The notes: generated from the letters alone by a model not told the origin. 56,000 nucleotides of DNA from an uncultured Dorea sp. (GCA_947652615.1 CANTDX010000019.1:1-56000), one strand, 5' to 3'; shown: positions 43,176-53,288, counted from the first letter of the stretch. A program made the numbers and translations.

Positions 43176-43544
43176 ATGCTGATAGAGATTGATTTTAACA
43201 GCGATGAGGCGATCTATGTCCAGCTTCAGAACCAGATCATCATGGGCATAGCCATGAATCTGATCCGGGAGGGAGATTCCCTGCCGTCGGTGAGACAGCT
43301 TGCCGATACGGTCGGCATTAATATGCATACGGTCAACAAGGCATACGCGATACTTAAGCAGGAAGGGTTTATTCAGCTTGACAGAAGAAGGGGTGCGGTG
43401 ATCGCCATTGATATGGATAAGGCGAGGGCGCTCCTGGAGATGAGAGAGCAGCTTCAGGTGCTGCTGGCGAGAGGCAGATGTAAGAACATTTCCAAAGAAG
43501 AAGTTCACGCTCTGGTGGACGAGATATATGAAGAGTATAGATAA
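43176..43544 (+). CDS. GntR-family regulator (YtrA branch)
   Basis: Small regulator of 122 aa: an N-terminal winged helix (about 8-75: IYVQLQNQIIMGIAMNLIRE, then GDSLPSVRQLADTVGINMHTVNKAYAIL, then GFIQLDRRRGAVI) and a short helical C-terminal dimerisation tail (about 80-120), the YtrA arrangement. ATG 43176 is nine bases after AAAAGG; GTG 43167 is less well placed. It is the first gene of an operon with clpC (27 bases apart), where other Firmicutes have ctsR-mcsA-mcsB. Confidence 0.9.
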   Translation: MLIEIDFNSDEAIYVQLQNQIIMGIAMNLIREGDSLPSVRQLADTVGINMHTVNKAYAILKQEGFIQLDRRRGAVIAIDMDKARALLEMREQLQVLLARGRCKNISKEEVHALVDEIYEEYR

Positions 43545-43571
43545 TAACAGACAGGAAAGGAAACTACATTC

Positions 43572-46013
43572 ATGAAGTATACGGAACAGGCAAATGAAGT
43601 AATCAAGATTGCAAGGAGCACTGCAAGGAAGCTTAAGCATCCTTATGTAGGGACGGAGCATCTGCTTCTAGGATTGCGGGAGGTCTATACCGGTGTCGCG
43701 GGACAGGTGCTGGGGATGAACGGCGTCAATGAAGAGAGTATCCGCAAGGTAGTGGATGAACTGGTATCGCCCCTTGGAACCGTCGAGGTGGCGCATCAGC
43801 CGGAGACCAGCCCAAGGCTTGAATACATTCTGGAAGAAAGTAAGACAGAGGCGCTTCATTTCCGTTCAGACAGGATCGGGACAGAACACATGCTTCTGGC
43901 TCTCCTGCGGGATGCGGACTGTGTGGCGACCCGTATATTGCTGACACTTAATATCAATGTTCAGAAGTTATATCAGGATATTTTCGCGGTTCTTGGAGGA
44001 GATCCCAAGGATTATCAGGAGGAGATCCTGCAGGGCGGAGGAAGGCGCAGAGAAGGCGGCGTGCTGGAGCAGTACGGCACAGATCTGACGGCTCAGGCGG
44101 AAGAGGGCAGGCTTGATCCAGTCATTGGAAGAGAGGCCGAGATCAACCGGTTGATCCAGGTATTAAGCCGCAGGACGAAGAACAATCCGTGTTTGGTGGG
44201 AGAGCCGGGCGTTGGGAAGACGGCGGTGATAGAGGGGCTGGCGGCTCAGATAGCGGCAGGCATTGTTCCGGATGGGATGAAGGATAAGCGTATCCTGACC
44301 CTTGATCTGGCGGGGATGATCGCCGGTTCGAAGTACAGGGGCGAGTTTGAGGAGAGGATGAAGCGGATGATCCAGGAGGTGAAGGCTTCGGGGAATGTGA
44401 TCTTATTCTTGGACGAGGTGCACACCATCATCGGCGCGGGAGGCGCGGAAGGCGCCATCAACGCCTCTAACATTCTGAAGCCATCCCTGGCAAGAGGCGA
44501 GATGCAGCTGATCGGTGCGACGACGATCGGGGAATACCGCAAGTATCTGGAGAAGGATGCGGCATTGGAGCGCAGGTTCCAGCCGATCACGGTGGAGGAG
44601 CCGACAGAGGAGCATTGTCTGGATATCCTGCAGGGACTTAAGAAGCGGTATGAGGACCATCATCATGTAGAGATCGAGGAAGAAGCGCTGGAGGCTGCCG
44701 TTAAGCTGGCAAGCCGTTATGTGAACGACCGTTTCCTGCCGGATAAGGCCATCGATGTGCTGGATGAGGCCTGTTCGAAGGTCAGTCTCCGGGGATTCAA
44801 GGTTCCGGAGAGCGTGATGGAGTTTGAGAAGACGATCGCCGAACTTACGGATGAATTAGAAGATGCGATCCGGGAAGGCGACATTCCGGAGGCGTCCAGG
44901 ATCCGCAAGGAACAGGAGGCTGTGGAGAAGCGGCTGGAGCAGGTGCGGAAGCGTTTTGAACGGAAGAACGCAGACCGGAAGGTGGCGGTAATAGAAGAAG
45001 ATATCGCAGAGGTAGTGTCGCAGTGGACGAAGATACCGGTCCAGAAGCTGGCAGAGTCGGAGAGTGCAAGGCTTAATAAGCTTGAGAAGGTGCTGCACCA
45101 GAGGGTGATCGGCCAGGAAGAAGCGGTTACTGCGGTGGCGAAGGCGATCAAGAGGGGACGGGTAGGTCTTAAGGACCCCAAGCGCCCGATCGGGTCATTT
45201 CTGTTCCTTGGACCTACCGGTGTGGGTAAGACAGAGCTGTCCAAGGCTCTGGCGGAGGCTCTCTTTGGCAATGAAGAGTCCATGATCCGGGTAGATATGT
45301 CCGAGTATATGGAGAAGCACAGCGTTGCCAAGATGATCGGGGCGCCTCCGGGATATATCGGCCATGACGACGGCGGACAGTTAAGTGAGCGAGTGCGGCG
45401 CAGACCTTATTCGGTCGTGTTGTTTGACGAGATAGAGAAGGCGCATCCGGATGTGTTCAATATCCTGCTCCAGGTATTGGATGACGGGCATATCACGGAT
45501 TCCCAGGGGCGGAAGGTGGATTTTCGCAATACGGTGATCATTATGACCTCCAACGCAGGGGCGCAGACCATCATTGATCCAAAGAAGTTAGGCTTCAATG
45601 TCAAGGAGGATGCGGCAGGCGATTATAAACGGATGAAGGGGAATGTAATGAAGGAGATCCGTCTGATCTTCCGTCCGGAGTTCCTGAACAGAATAGACGA
45701 GATCCTGGTATTCCATCCGCTGAATGCGGATCAGATGAAGCGGATCGTAGGCCTGTTATGCAGAGAATTTGAGAAGCGTGCAGAAGATCAGCTTGGAATC
45801 CGTCTTACGATCAGGGATTCTGTGAAGAAGCACATCGTAGAGACGGGGACGGATCAGAAGTACGGAGCGCGTCCATTAAGGAGAGCGGTCCAGAACCAAC
45901 TGGAAGACGGGCTTGCGGAGGCGATCTTAAGCGGTGAGGTCACGAGAGATTCCGAAGTGGTTATCGGGCTGTCTAAAAAAGAAATAAAATTTACCCCAAA
46001 GACTACAAATTAG
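43572..46013 (+). CDS. clpC: ATP-dependent Clp protease ATP-binding subunit ClpC
   Basis: AAA+ unfoldase of 813 aa for ClpP. It has an N-terminal double Clp-N repeat ([33 protein letters not shown]), first Walker [15 protein letters not shown] (about 211-224), Walker [17 protein letters not shown], an M-domain with a UVR-like segment [20 protein letters not shown] (about 430-449), second Walker [15 protein letters not shown] (about 543-556), Walker [17 protein letters not shown] and a C-terminal D2-small domain. An IGF/LGF-type loop for ClpP docking is expected near 675 (KKLGFNV). mcsA and mcsB are absent next to it. Regulation is by the GntR protein encoded upstream, not CtsR, judging from context. 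Confidence 0.96.
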   Translation: MKYTEQANEVIKIARSTARKLKHPYVGTEHLLLGLREVYTGVAGQVLGMNGVNEESIRKVVDELVSPLGTVEVAHQPETSPRLEYILEESKTEALHFRSDRIGTEHMLLALLRDADCVATRILLTLNINVQKLYQDIFAVLGGDPKDYQEEILQGGGRRREGGVLEQYGTDLTAQAEEGRLDPVIGREAEINRLIQVLSRRTKNNPCLVGEPGVGKTAVIEGLAAQIAAGIVPDGMKDKRILTLDLAGMIAGSKYRGEFEERMKRMIQEVKASGNVILFLDEVHTIIGAGGAEGAINASNILKPSLARGEMQLIGATTIGEYRKYLEKDAALERRFQPITVEEPTEEHCLDILQGLKKRYEDHHHVEIEEEALEAAVKLASRYVNDRFLPDKAIDVLDEACSKVSLRGFKVPESVMEFEKTIAELTDELEDAIREGDIPEASRIRKEQEAVEKRLEQVRKRFERKNADRKVAVIEEDIAEVVSQWTKIPVQKLAESESARLNKLEKVLHQRVIGQEEAVTAVAKAIKRGRVGLKDPKRPIGSFLFLGPTGVGKTELSKALAEALFGNEESMIRVDMSEYMEKHSVAKMIGAPPGYIGHDDGGQLSERVRRRPYSVVLFDEIEKAHPDVFNILLQVLDDGHITDSQGRKVDFRNTVIIMTSNAGAQTIIDPKKLGFNVKEDAAGDYKRMKGNVMKEIRLIFRPEFLNRIDEILVFHPLNADQMKRIVGLLCREFEKRAEDQLGIRLTIRDSVKKHIVETGTDQKYGARPLRRAVQNQLEDGLAEAILSGEVTRDSEVVIGLSKKEIKFTPKTTN

Positions 46014-46070
46014 ACAGAATATGAGATATAATAGGAGTACAAAAGAAGAACCTCAGGAGGAGAGATCAAT

Positions 46071-46484
46071 ATGGCAGCAGTGAAAGAATTATTAAAAACT
46101 GAAGCAGATGGAACCCTTAGTTTTGGCGATTATACTCTTGGAAGCAAGACAAAACTTGACGGATTCGAATTTCAGGGAGATATATATAAGGTGAAGACTT
46201 TTGCTGAGATTACGAAGCTTGAGAAGAACGGCATGTTTGTATATGAGTCTGTTCCAGGTACCGCTGTTGAGAATTTTAAGGCAGATGAAGACACCGTGTC
46301 GTTCCGGGTGTCCGGTACGAAGGATGCACAGTTCACCCTGGAGCTTGAGGCAGACAGCGAGTACAAGGTGTATATGGATGATGTGAATGTTGGGGATATG
46401 AAGACGAACTTGAGCGGAAAGCTGAGTGTCAGTGCGGAGCTTGAGGCAGATCGGAGCGTAGCGGTCAGAGTAGTTAGAAAATAA
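46071..46484 (+). CDS. Small beta-rich protein often labelled 'endosialidase'
   Basis: Product of 137 aa beginning MAAVKELLKTEADGTLSFGDYTL. There is no signal peptide or membrane helix, and the predicted content is beta-strands with a KVKTFAEITKLEKNGMFVYE block in the middle. Proteins of this kind sit between clpC and radA in Lachnospiraceae and are often auto-named endosialidase; from memory that name has no visible support in the sequence, which lacks sialidase motifs and is far too short. A cytoplasmic role is more likely. The ATG follows CAGGAGGAGAGATCAAT. Function unknown. Confidence 0.82.
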   Translation: MAAVKELLKTEADGTLSFGDYTLGSKTKLDGFEFQGDIYKVKTFAEITKLEKNGMFVYESVPGTAVENFKADEDTVSFRVSGTKDAQFTLELEADSEYKVYMDDVNVGDMKTNLSGKLSVSAELEADRSVAVRVVRK

Positions 46485-46496
46485 TCTGGATGTAGA

Positions 46497-46526
46497 AAGA
46501 GGGGCTGCATGAGCGGCCTCTTTTTA
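46497..46526 (+). terminator. Terminator before radA
   Basis: AGAGG...CTGC, an ATGA loop, GCGG...CCTCT and then TTTTT: a hairpin with a two-G bulge followed by five Ts, between the small gene and radA. Confidence 0.6.
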
Positions 46527-46546
46527 TGCCGAATAGGAGGATAAGC

Positions 46547-47905
46547 ATGGCAAAAGCAAAGAAAAGTGTATACTTCTGCCAGAATTGCGGGCATGAAGAG
46601 AGCAAGTGGCTGGGTCAGTGTCCGGCGTGTAAGGAGTGGAATACATTCGTGGAGGAGAAGATGGCGCCCGCCGCATCCAGATCAGTCAAAGAACGGCGGG
46701 AAGTCCAGGTCGTAACACTCTCTAGTGTGGAGACTGATGAAGACGACCGGATGCTTACCGGGATCGAAGAGCTGGACAGGGTACTTGGAGGCGGGATCGT
46801 GAAGGGTTCCCTGGTACTGGTCGGCGGCGACCCGGGGATCGGCAAGTCCACATTGCTTCTGCAGGTCTGCCAGCGTCTGTCGGCGGCCGGAAGGAAGCTT
46901 CTATATATATCCGGAGAGGAGTCGTTAAAGCAGATCAAGCTTCGCGCCAACCGTATGGGCGAGTTCACGGAGAATCTGTATCTCTTATGTGAGACGAGCC
47001 TTGATGTCATCAGGGGGATCATCGAGCAGCAGAAGCCGGATATGGTGGTGATCGATTCCATCCAGACGATGTACAACGAAGAAGTCGCCTCTGCGCCGGG
47101 AAGCGTGACCCAGGTACGGGAGTCTACGAATATATTTATGCAGCTTGCCAAGGGCTTCAATATCTCTATCTTTATCGTCGGACATGTAACCAAGGAAGGA
47201 ACGGTGGCAGGCCCAAGAGTCTTAGAGCATATGGTGGATACGGTGCTGTATTTTGAAGGGGACCGCCATGCTTCCTACCGGATCTTGCGGGGGGTGAAGA
47301 ACCGTTTCGGTTCAACCAATGAGATCGGAGTATTTGAGATGCGCAAAGAAGGACTTGCAGAGGTGAAGAACCCGTCGGAATTCATGCTGAGCGGCAAGCC
47401 GGAGCACGCATCCGGTTCCGTGGTCGCCTGTGCGATGGAGGGTACCAGGCCGATGCTCATGGAGATCCAGGCGCTGGTCTGCAAGAGTAACTTCGGGATG
47501 CCGAGAAGAACGGCGGCGGGGCTTGACTATAACAGGGTCAATCTCCTGATGGCGGTGCTGGAGAAGCGCTTAGGGCTGCCCCTGTCAAGCTATGACGCCT
47601 ATGTGAATATCGCCGGCGGGATCCGCCTTAATGAACCGGCGGCGGATCTTGGGATCGTGATGGCGATTGCTTCCAGCTACAAGAACCGGCCGATCGCGGA
47701 GGATGTGATCGTATTTGGCGAGGTGGGCTTAAGCGGCGAGGTGCGTGCCGTCACCATGCCGGAGCAGCGGGTAGCAGAGGCAAAGAAGCTGGGATTCAAG
47801 ACCTGCGTGCTCCCCGAGGTGTCGGTAAAGGCGGTGGGGAAGGTTGACGGAGTTACGGTTATCGGCGTGAAAAGCGTCGGAGAAGCGATCAGCGCCGGTC
47901 TATAA
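46547..47905 (+). CDS. radA: DNA repair protein RadA
   Basis: RecA-related branch-migration helicase (452 aa) that acts in recombinational repair. It has an N-terminal C4 zinc finger (CQNCGHEESKWLGQCPACKEW region), Walker A GGDPGIGKSTLLLQV (about 92-106), the RadA-specific KNRFGS motif (about 252-257) and a C-terminal Lon-protease-like domain (YVNIAGGIRLNEPAADLGIV, about 345-364). ATG 46547 follows TAGGAGGATAAGC. RadA behind clpC is a conserved Firmicutes neighbourhood. The Lon-like domain lacks protease activity in characterised members. Confidence 0.96.
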   Translation: MAKAKKSVYFCQNCGHEESKWLGQCPACKEWNTFVEEKMAPAASRSVKERREVQVVTLSSVETDEDDRMLTGIEELDRVLGGGIVKGSLVLVGGDPGIGKSTLLLQVCQRLSAAGRKLLYISGEESLKQIKLRANRMGEFTENLYLLCETSLDVIRGIIEQQKPDMVVIDSIQTMYNEEVASAPGSVTQVRESTNIFMQLAKGFNISIFIVGHVTKEGTVAGPRVLEHMVDTVLYFEGDRHASYRILRGVKNRFGSTNEIGVFEMRKEGLAEVKNPSEFMLSGKPEHASGSVVACAMEGTRPMLMEIQALVCKSNFGMPRRTAAGLDYNRVNLLMAVLEKRLGLPLSSYDAYVNIAGGIRLNEPAADLGIVMAIASSYKNRPIAEDVIVFGEVGLSGEVRAVTMPEQRVAEAKKLGFKTCVLPEVSVKAVGKVDGVTVIGVKSVGEAISAGL

Positions 47906-47964
47906 ACTGAGCGTCAGATTACATCGGCCGTGAGTATAATAATAAATAACAATGGAGATAAGAA

Positions 47965-48675
47965 ATGATACATATAGCAATCTGCGATGATGAGCGTTCG
48001 TTTGTCGATTCACTGACAGAATTGATCAGACAGTATGCTCTGGAGAAGAGTGAAGAGATCAAGATTACAACATATTACGACGGACTGGAGCTGGTTGAAA
48101 AATACGATGCCACCATCGACCTGATCTTCCTGGATATCCAGATGAAGCTGGTAGACGGCTTAAGGACGGCGAAGCGGCTCCGCGAGCTGGATGAGAAGGT
48201 GGGGATCATCTTCCTTACCACACTGACTCAGCACGGTCTGGAAGGATATAAGTACCAGGCCTTGGATTATATTATCAAACCGATCCGGTACGCAAGGCTT
48301 AGATCGGAGCTTGACAGATTCCTTTCCCGCCGCAGCAGGGAAGAGAGTCCGTATATCGTGGTGAATAATGATTCGGGGAAGTACAAGATCATGCTGAACA
48401 GTCTCCGCTATGTAGAGACATTCAACCGGAATCTGTTGTTTCATACGGAGCAGGAGAATATCATCTGTTACAGGAGCATGAAGGAGGCGGCGCAGGAACT
48501 AATTCCCCATGGATTCGTGCGGTGCCACAGCAGTTATCTGGTCAACCTGTTCTATGTGAAAGGTGTCAGGAAGCTTGAGATCACGCTGGTCACCGGAGAA
48601 GTTCTTCCAATCAGCCAGCCCAAACGCAAGGAAGTCATGGAGCAATTGACGGATTACTGGGGGGATATGCTATGA
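47965..48675 (+). CDS. LytTR-family response regulator
   Basis: Regulator of 236 aa. Receiver (about 1-118): IAICDDERSFVDSL, phospho-acceptor in DLIFLDIQMKLVDGLRTA (about Asp57) and Lys in ALDYIIKPIRYARL. LytTR domain (about 135-236): YVETFNRNLLFHTEQENIIC, GFVRCHSSYLVNLFYVKGVR and LPISQPKRKEVMEQL. It overlaps the sensor kinase gene by 4 bases. Together with the transporter at 50068-53288 it forms a sensor-regulator-exporter cluster. Confidence 0.95.
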   Translation: MIHIAICDDERSFVDSLTELIRQYALEKSEEIKITTYYDGLELVEKYDATIDLIFLDIQMKLVDGLRTAKRLRELDEKVGIIFLTTLTQHGLEGYKYQALDYIIKPIRYARLRSELDRFLSRRSREESPYIVVNNDSGKYKIMLNSLRYVETFNRNLLFHTEQENIICYRSMKEAAQELIPHGFVRCHSSYLVNLFYVKGVRKLEITLVTGEVLPISQPKRKEVMEQLTDYWGDML

Positions 48676-49961
48676 TACGATTGTTGGATGGGATATCGTT
48701 TCTGCTGAACTGGGGCAATGCATTCGTGGTCTTCCTGATGCTCCGGGATTTCCTGCCGCCCCGGGGGAATGTGCTGCTGCAGGCTGTGTCGTTTTTCTTA
48801 GGTGCACATATTTTTAATGTAATCGTGTATTCCAACGACCTTCCGGGAATCCTATGGCCGCTTTTGGGATTTATCTTGTATATTATCGTATTCAGCAAAG
48901 GGAAATGGATGGAGAAGCTTACGGCAGTGTTGGTATTCTATCCGGCAGTCATAGCGGTGAATTATCTGGCACAGGATGCGGGAAGCAGACTATTCTTCTG
49001 GATCACGGACGTCCCGGCGGGGACGTATGAGGGATGGACCCATGAGACCTGGCTGATAAGTACCCTGATCCATACCTGCAGCCTGCTCGTCAGAGTTCTG
49101 TTCTGGCTGGCGGCGTGGAGGATCCTCAGAAGATACCTGATGCAGATCATAGAGAAGCTGACCGCGCGGATGTGGCTGATCGTAGATATCCTGCTGATCG
49201 CGCCCTGCGTATCTATATTCACGATCATATATTTTATGCCGGAGAGAATGGCGATCGTATATCCGATCTGTATGGCGGCGATCTTCTCAAGCTTCGGCGG
49301 GATCTACCTGGCTGCCTATATCAGCAACAGCCTGCGGACGGAATACGGCGCCAGGGAGCTCGAGATGAAGCTTGCGTACTATCAAGACAAGGTCAGTGAA
49401 GAGGAGCGGGTGCGGAGCATTTATCATGACATGAAGAATCATCTTCTCGTGCTGCAGGCGCAGGAGAGCCATTCCAGCGAGGTGGGAGAAGCAATCGTGA
49501 AGCTGAAAGAAGAGATCGAGGATTACGAAGCCTACTACCACACGGGAAATGATTTCCTGGATATCATTATTCGGGATAAGTTAAGGAAAGCACATGAGAG
49601 GCAGATTGATTTCCAGGCTGCCATCCGGTTCGAGGCGGGCGGTTTTATCGAACCCCTTGATATCAGCACGATATTCGGAAATGCACTTGATAACGCCATC
49701 GAGGCGAGCGAGAAGCTCTCGGACAGCCTGCGCCTGATCACGGCGAAAGCGTCCCGCATCCATGATATGCTGGTGATTGCCGTGGAGAATAACACACTGT
49801 TAGACCTGCCGTCAGATGCAAAGACCAGCAAGGAAGATACCTTTCTGCATGGCTTTGGAATTGCGAACATCAGGAAAACAGCGGAGAAATACGACGGCCA
49901 GTGCATGGTTAAGTCGGGAGGCGGCAAATTCATACTTAAGGTCATGATTCCGATACCTTAG
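48672..49961 (+). CDS. GHKL sensor histidine kinase
   Basis: Membrane kinase of 429 aa with six or so N-terminal helices (about 1-225), the region EEERVRSIYHDMKNHLLVLQ (phospho-acceptor His about 256), and a C-terminal ATPase: ISTIFGNALDNAIEASEKLS (N-box) and FLHGFGIANIRKTAEKYDG (G2). This is the AgrC/ComD/VirS-type fold used for peptide sensing; no peptide gene is recognisable here. It is translationally coupled to the LytTR regulator. Confidence 0.93.
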   Translation: MIRLLDGISFLLNWGNAFVVFLMLRDFLPPRGNVLLQAVSFFLGAHIFNVIVYSNDLPGILWPLLGFILYIIVFSKGKWMEKLTAVLVFYPAVIAVNYLAQDAGSRLFFWITDVPAGTYEGWTHETWLISTLIHTCSLLVRVLFWLAAWRILRRYLMQIIEKLTARMWLIVDILLIAPCVSIFTIIYFMPERMAIVYPICMAAIFSSFGGIYLAAYISNSLRTEYGARELEMKLAYYQDKVSEEERVRSIYHDMKNHLLVLQAQESHSSEVGEAIVKLKEEIEDYEAYYHTGNDFLDIIIRDKLRKAHERQIDFQAAIRFEAGGFIEPLDISTIFGNALDNAIEASEKLSDSLRLITAKASRIHDMLVIAVENNTLLDLPSDAKTSKEDTFLHGFGIANIRKTAEKYDGQCMVKSGGGKFILKVMIPIP

Positions 49962-50017
49962 ATGATGTATTGTAGATGTTAGATTAAGCATTTGATATGG
50001 CAGGATTCCTCCATCCG

Positions 50018-50046
50018 GTTATACTTGGTAGCAAGTGAAGTATAAC
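50018..50046. promoter_or_regulatory. Inverted repeat upstream of the second FtsX-type transporter
   Basis: GTTATACTT (50018-50026) and AAGTATAAC (50038-50046) form a perfect 9-bp inverted repeat with an 11-bp spacer. ACTTG-GTAG-CAAGT inside it can form an alternative hairpin. It lies 22 bases before the ATPase start codon and is a candidate operator for the LytTR regulator encoded just upstream, although LytTR sites are more often direct repeats. Confidence 0.55.
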
Positions 50047-50067
50047 ATGGAAAGGAATGGATAGATT

Positions 50068-50733
50068 ATGAGTATCTTAAGCACAACACATCTGACGAAG
50101 CAATACGGGAAAGAGCCGAACGTGGTAAATGCCCTGAATGACGTTAATATTTCTATAGAAGAAGGGGAGTTTGTCGCCATCATAGGCACCTCCGGAAGCG
50201 GCAAGTCCACGCTGCTCCATATGCTTGGCGGGCTGGACCGCCCAACCTCCGGAAGCGTGCGGGTGGATCATTTCGAGCTTGGCAAATTAAGCGACGAGGA
50301 TCTGACGGTATTCCGCCGCCAGCGCATCGGATTTATCTTCCAGAATTATAATCTGGTCCCGATCCTGAATGTGTACGAGAATATCACCATGCCGATCCGG
50401 CTCGACGGCAAGAAACCCGACAGGAAATATATCCAGGATATTCTCGCGCTTCTTGGCCTGGAGAAGAAGATCTACAACATGCCCAACACCCTGTCCGGCG
50501 GCCAGCAGCAGAGAGTGGCGATCGCAAGGGCACTTGCAAGCAAGCCCGCGATCATACTGGCGGATGAACCGACCGGGAACTTAGACAGCAGGACCAGCGA
50601 GGAAGTGATCGGGCTTCTCAAGGTCACCAGCAAGAAATATGGCCAGACCATCGTTATGATCACCCATAACCCGGAGATTGCAGAGCAGGCCGGCCGGTGT
50701 ATCCGGATTGAAGACGGCAGAGTCTACGAGTAA
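50068..50733 (+). CDS. ABC transporter ATP-binding protein (MacB/BceA type)
   Basis: ATPase of 221 aa: Walker A GTSGSGKSTLLHMLGG (about 39-54), Q-loop FIFQNYNLVPILNVYENI, signature LSGGQQQRVAIARAL and Walker B IILADEPTGNLDSRTSEE. Start ATG behind GGAAAGGAATGGATAGATT. It pairs with the FtsX permease 11 bases downstream. The arrangement regulator, kinase, ATPase, FtsX permease resembles peptide-detoxification modules, but the kinase is GHKL/LytTR-type rather than BceS-type. Confidence 0.95.
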   Translation: MSILSTTHLTKQYGKEPNVVNALNDVNISIEEGEFVAIIGTSGSGKSTLLHMLGGLDRPTSGSVRVDHFELGKLSDEDLTVFRRQRIGFIFQNYNLVPILNVYENITMPIRLDGKKPDRKYIQDILALLGLEKKIYNMPNTLSGGQQQRVAIARALASKPAIILADEPTGNLDSRTSEEVIGLLKVTSKKYGQTIVMITHNPEIAEQAGRCIRIEDGRVYE

Positions 50734-50744
50734 AGGGGGCGGAG

Positions 50745-53288
50745 ATGATGAGAGAACAGACATCCATGACTGGAACATTGACGAAGCGGAGCATGAAGAA
50801 GAGCAAAGGGCGTAATCTGGTAGCGGTACTGGCAGTCGTTATGACGACCATGATGTTCACCACTTTGTTCACGCTGGCACAGAGTATGGGGAAGAACCTG
50901 ACGCAGATGTACCTGCATCAGTCCGGAACCAGTGCGCACGCGACCTGCAAAGATGTTACAGATGAGCAGTATGAGCAGATTGCAGAACACCCGGATGTAA
51001 CAGAGAGCGGGAAGAGCATCGTAGTGGGATTGGCGGAGAACCCGGATCTTGCCGGGCGGCAGGTGGAGATCCGGTATGGGAATGATATATACGCGAGGCA
51101 GGATTTCGCTTATCCTACGGCGGGGGAGATGCCGCAGCGTGAAGATGAGATCGCGCTGGATACCCTGACGCTTGAGCGGCTTGGAATTGCCTGCAAGCTT
51201 GGTCAGCAGGTGACGCTTGAGTGGCGTCAGGATATCAGGTCTGAAGAGAAGACATCGAGTACATTTACCCTCTGCGGATTCTGGGAAGGGAATCTCTCAG
51301 TATATGCCAGTATGGCGTGGGTCAGCGAGGGATTCGCGCTGGAAGCCTGCAAGGGTGCCGGCGAAGCGGCGGACGGCCAGGTCTGCGGTCTGCGGATGAT
51401 GGGAATCTCCTTTGACGATACGAAGGATATAGACGGTAAGACACAGAAAGTGCTTGCAGACTGCGGCTGTCCGGAGCTTGATTTCCAGACGAATTATGCA
51501 TATTCCGACGAGATGAGACACAGCATCTTCATGGAGAATTTGCCTATGTATGTCGGCATGGCGCTGGTATTTCTTGCGGGCTATCTGATCATATTCAATG
51601 TATTCCAGATATCGGTTGCCTCGGATATCCAGTTCTACGGCAAGTTAAAGACCCTTGGCATGACCGGGAAGCAGATCCGGAAAATGATCCTTGGACAAGG
51701 GAGCCTGTTATCCTTGCTTGGAATACCGGCGGGGCTTGTGTTGGGATATCTGCTGGGGATCGTGCTGATGCCGGTCCTGATGTCTCTGCCGGACACGGAT
51801 GCCGTGATCTCCGCGAATCCGGTCATCTTTATCGGTTCGGCGCTGTTCGCATTCATGACGGTAATGATATCCTGTCTGCTTCCGGCGCGTCTGGCGGGGA
51901 AGGTATCGCCCATAGAGGCGCTCAGATATACAGATGTTGATTCCGGTATCAGACGAAAGGATAAGAAGAGTGAGAAGGGCGCGTCTCTGACCGGGATGGC
52001 ATGGTCGAACCTGTGGCGGAACCGGAAGAGGACCATACTGGTGATCCTGTCCCTGACCTTAGGGCTGGTGCTGATGAGCTTCTTCTATGCGAAGAACGCG
52101 AGCTTTGATATGGAGAAATATCTGTTAGAGCTTGCAGCGGCGGATTATCAGATTGATGATGCGACGAATGAACGTGTCGGCGGTTATGACCCGAACAGCC
52201 GGACGATTAGTGACGGTCTGATCAGGGATATCTCGGCGCTTGAAGGGCTTGAGGGAACCGGACGGCTGTACTCCAGAGAAGTGAGTATGCCGCTGAGCAT
52301 TCAGGCATGTGAGAATTACCAGGAATTTTACACGGAGGAAGAATTGGAGAACTACGCTTCCTTTGACCCCACATTTCCCAAATGGAAGGAAAACTTCGAC
52401 CATGTGATGAACGGCGGGGAAGCGATTCATACCGTCTACGGGGCGGACGGCATGATCCTTGAAGCGGTAGCCGGCAAGGATTATATTCTGGCGGGAGAGT
52501 ATGATGCAGAAAGATTCGCAGGCGGAGACTATGTCCTCGCCATTGGGCCTTCGCTCGAAGCGCCGGAAGAGGTTCTTCCGACGTATTCCGTCGGAGAGAA
52601 GATTCAGATTGAGAACCGGGAATTCACAGTTATGGCGGTACTGAATCCGCTGCAGCCGATGGTGGAGGGATCGCACCCGGTATTTGACGTTCCTTTGGTC
52701 ATGCCGGCGAAGGTCTTCACAGAGCTCTGGCCGGGAAGCAATCTGAGAAAATTTTATTTTGACGTGGATGACGGCAATATGGAGAATGCGGCAGAGCTTC
52801 TGCAGGCATATCAGCAGACGGAGAGCGCTGATATGAATATTGTATCGCGGAAAACGATGGAGGAACAGTATGAGGCAGAGACGAGATCGAAGGCTGTGAT
52901 GGGCTATTCCGTCAGTATCGTGATCGCACTGGTGGGAATCCTGAATTATATCAACAGCATGGTGACGGCGATCATTTCCCGGAAAAAGGAGTTCGCCATG
53001 ATCCAGAGTGTGGGTATGACGAAACGGCAGCTTCGAAGGATGTTGGCCTTTGAAGGACTCTATTATGTCGTGCTCACGCTGCTCATCGCATATATCCTGA
53101 GCACAGTGGCCGTAGGTGTGATCGTGCGTGCGCTGGTCGCCGGCGGATACGCAACCTTCCAGTTTACGCTGATGCCGCTTGTGGGATGTACGCCGGTGTT
53201 GATCTTGCTTGCATTTGTGATTCCGTATATCTGTTTCCGGAAGCTTGAGAAGCAGAGTGTTGTGGAGAGACTTCGGACAGCGGAATAG
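50745..53288 (+). CDS. FtsX-like ABC permease
   Basis: Permease of 847 aa with helix 1 at about 25-45 (LVAVLAVVMTTMMFTTLFTL), an extracellular domain, the first FtsX unit at about 265-385 (YVGMALVFLAGYLIIFNVFQ, FYGKLKTLGMTGKQIRKMIL, LPARLAGKVSPIEALR), a second copy starting with SNLWRNRKRTILVILSLTLG (about 426), another extracellular domain (about 450-720) and the last FtsX unit (YSVSIVIALVGILNYINSM; MIQSVGMTKRQLRRMLAFEG). There is no long coiled coil, unlike the permease at 30721. Substrate unknown. Confidence 0.94.
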   Translation: MMREQTSMTGTLTKRSMKKSKGRNLVAVLAVVMTTMMFTTLFTLAQSMGKNLTQMYLHQSGTSAHATCKDVTDEQYEQIAEHPDVTESGKSIVVGLAENPDLAGRQVEIRYGNDIYARQDFAYPTAGEMPQREDEIALDTLTLERLGIACKLGQQVTLEWRQDIRSEEKTSSTFTLCGFWEGNLSVYASMAWVSEGFALEACKGAGEAADGQVCGLRMMGISFDDTKDIDGKTQKVLADCGCPELDFQTNYAYSDEMRHSIFMENLPMYVGMALVFLAGYLIIFNVFQISVASDIQFYGKLKTLGMTGKQIRKMILGQGSLLSLLGIPAGLVLGYLLGIVLMPVLMSLPDTDAVISANPVIFIGSALFAFMTVMISCLLPARLAGKVSPIEALRYTDVDSGIRRKDKKSEKGASLTGMAWSNLWRNRKRTILVILSLTLGLVLMSFFYAKNASFDMEKYLLELAAADYQIDDATNERVGGYDPNSRTISDGLIRDISALEGLEGTGRLYSREVSMPLSIQACENYQEFYTEEELENYASFDPTFPKWKENFDHVMNGGEAIHTVYGADGMILEAVAGKDYILAGEYDAERFAGGDYVLAIGPSLEAPEEVLPTYSVGEKIQIENREFTVMAVLNPLQPMVEGSHPVFDVPLVMPAKVFTELWPGSNLRKFYFDVDDGNMENAAELLQAYQQTESADMNIVSRKTMEEQYEAETRSKAVMGYSVSIVIALVGILNYINSMVTAIISRKKEFAMIQSVGMTKRQLRRMLAFEGLYYVVLTLLIAYILSTVAVGVIVRALVAGGYATFQFTLMPLVGCTPVLILLAFVIPYICFRKLEKQSVVERLRTAE

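Noticed and set aside
46071..46484. Endosialidase activity
   Set aside because: The name is commonly attached to such proteins, but no sialidase motif, signal peptide or phage tailspike feature is present in this 137-residue sequence.
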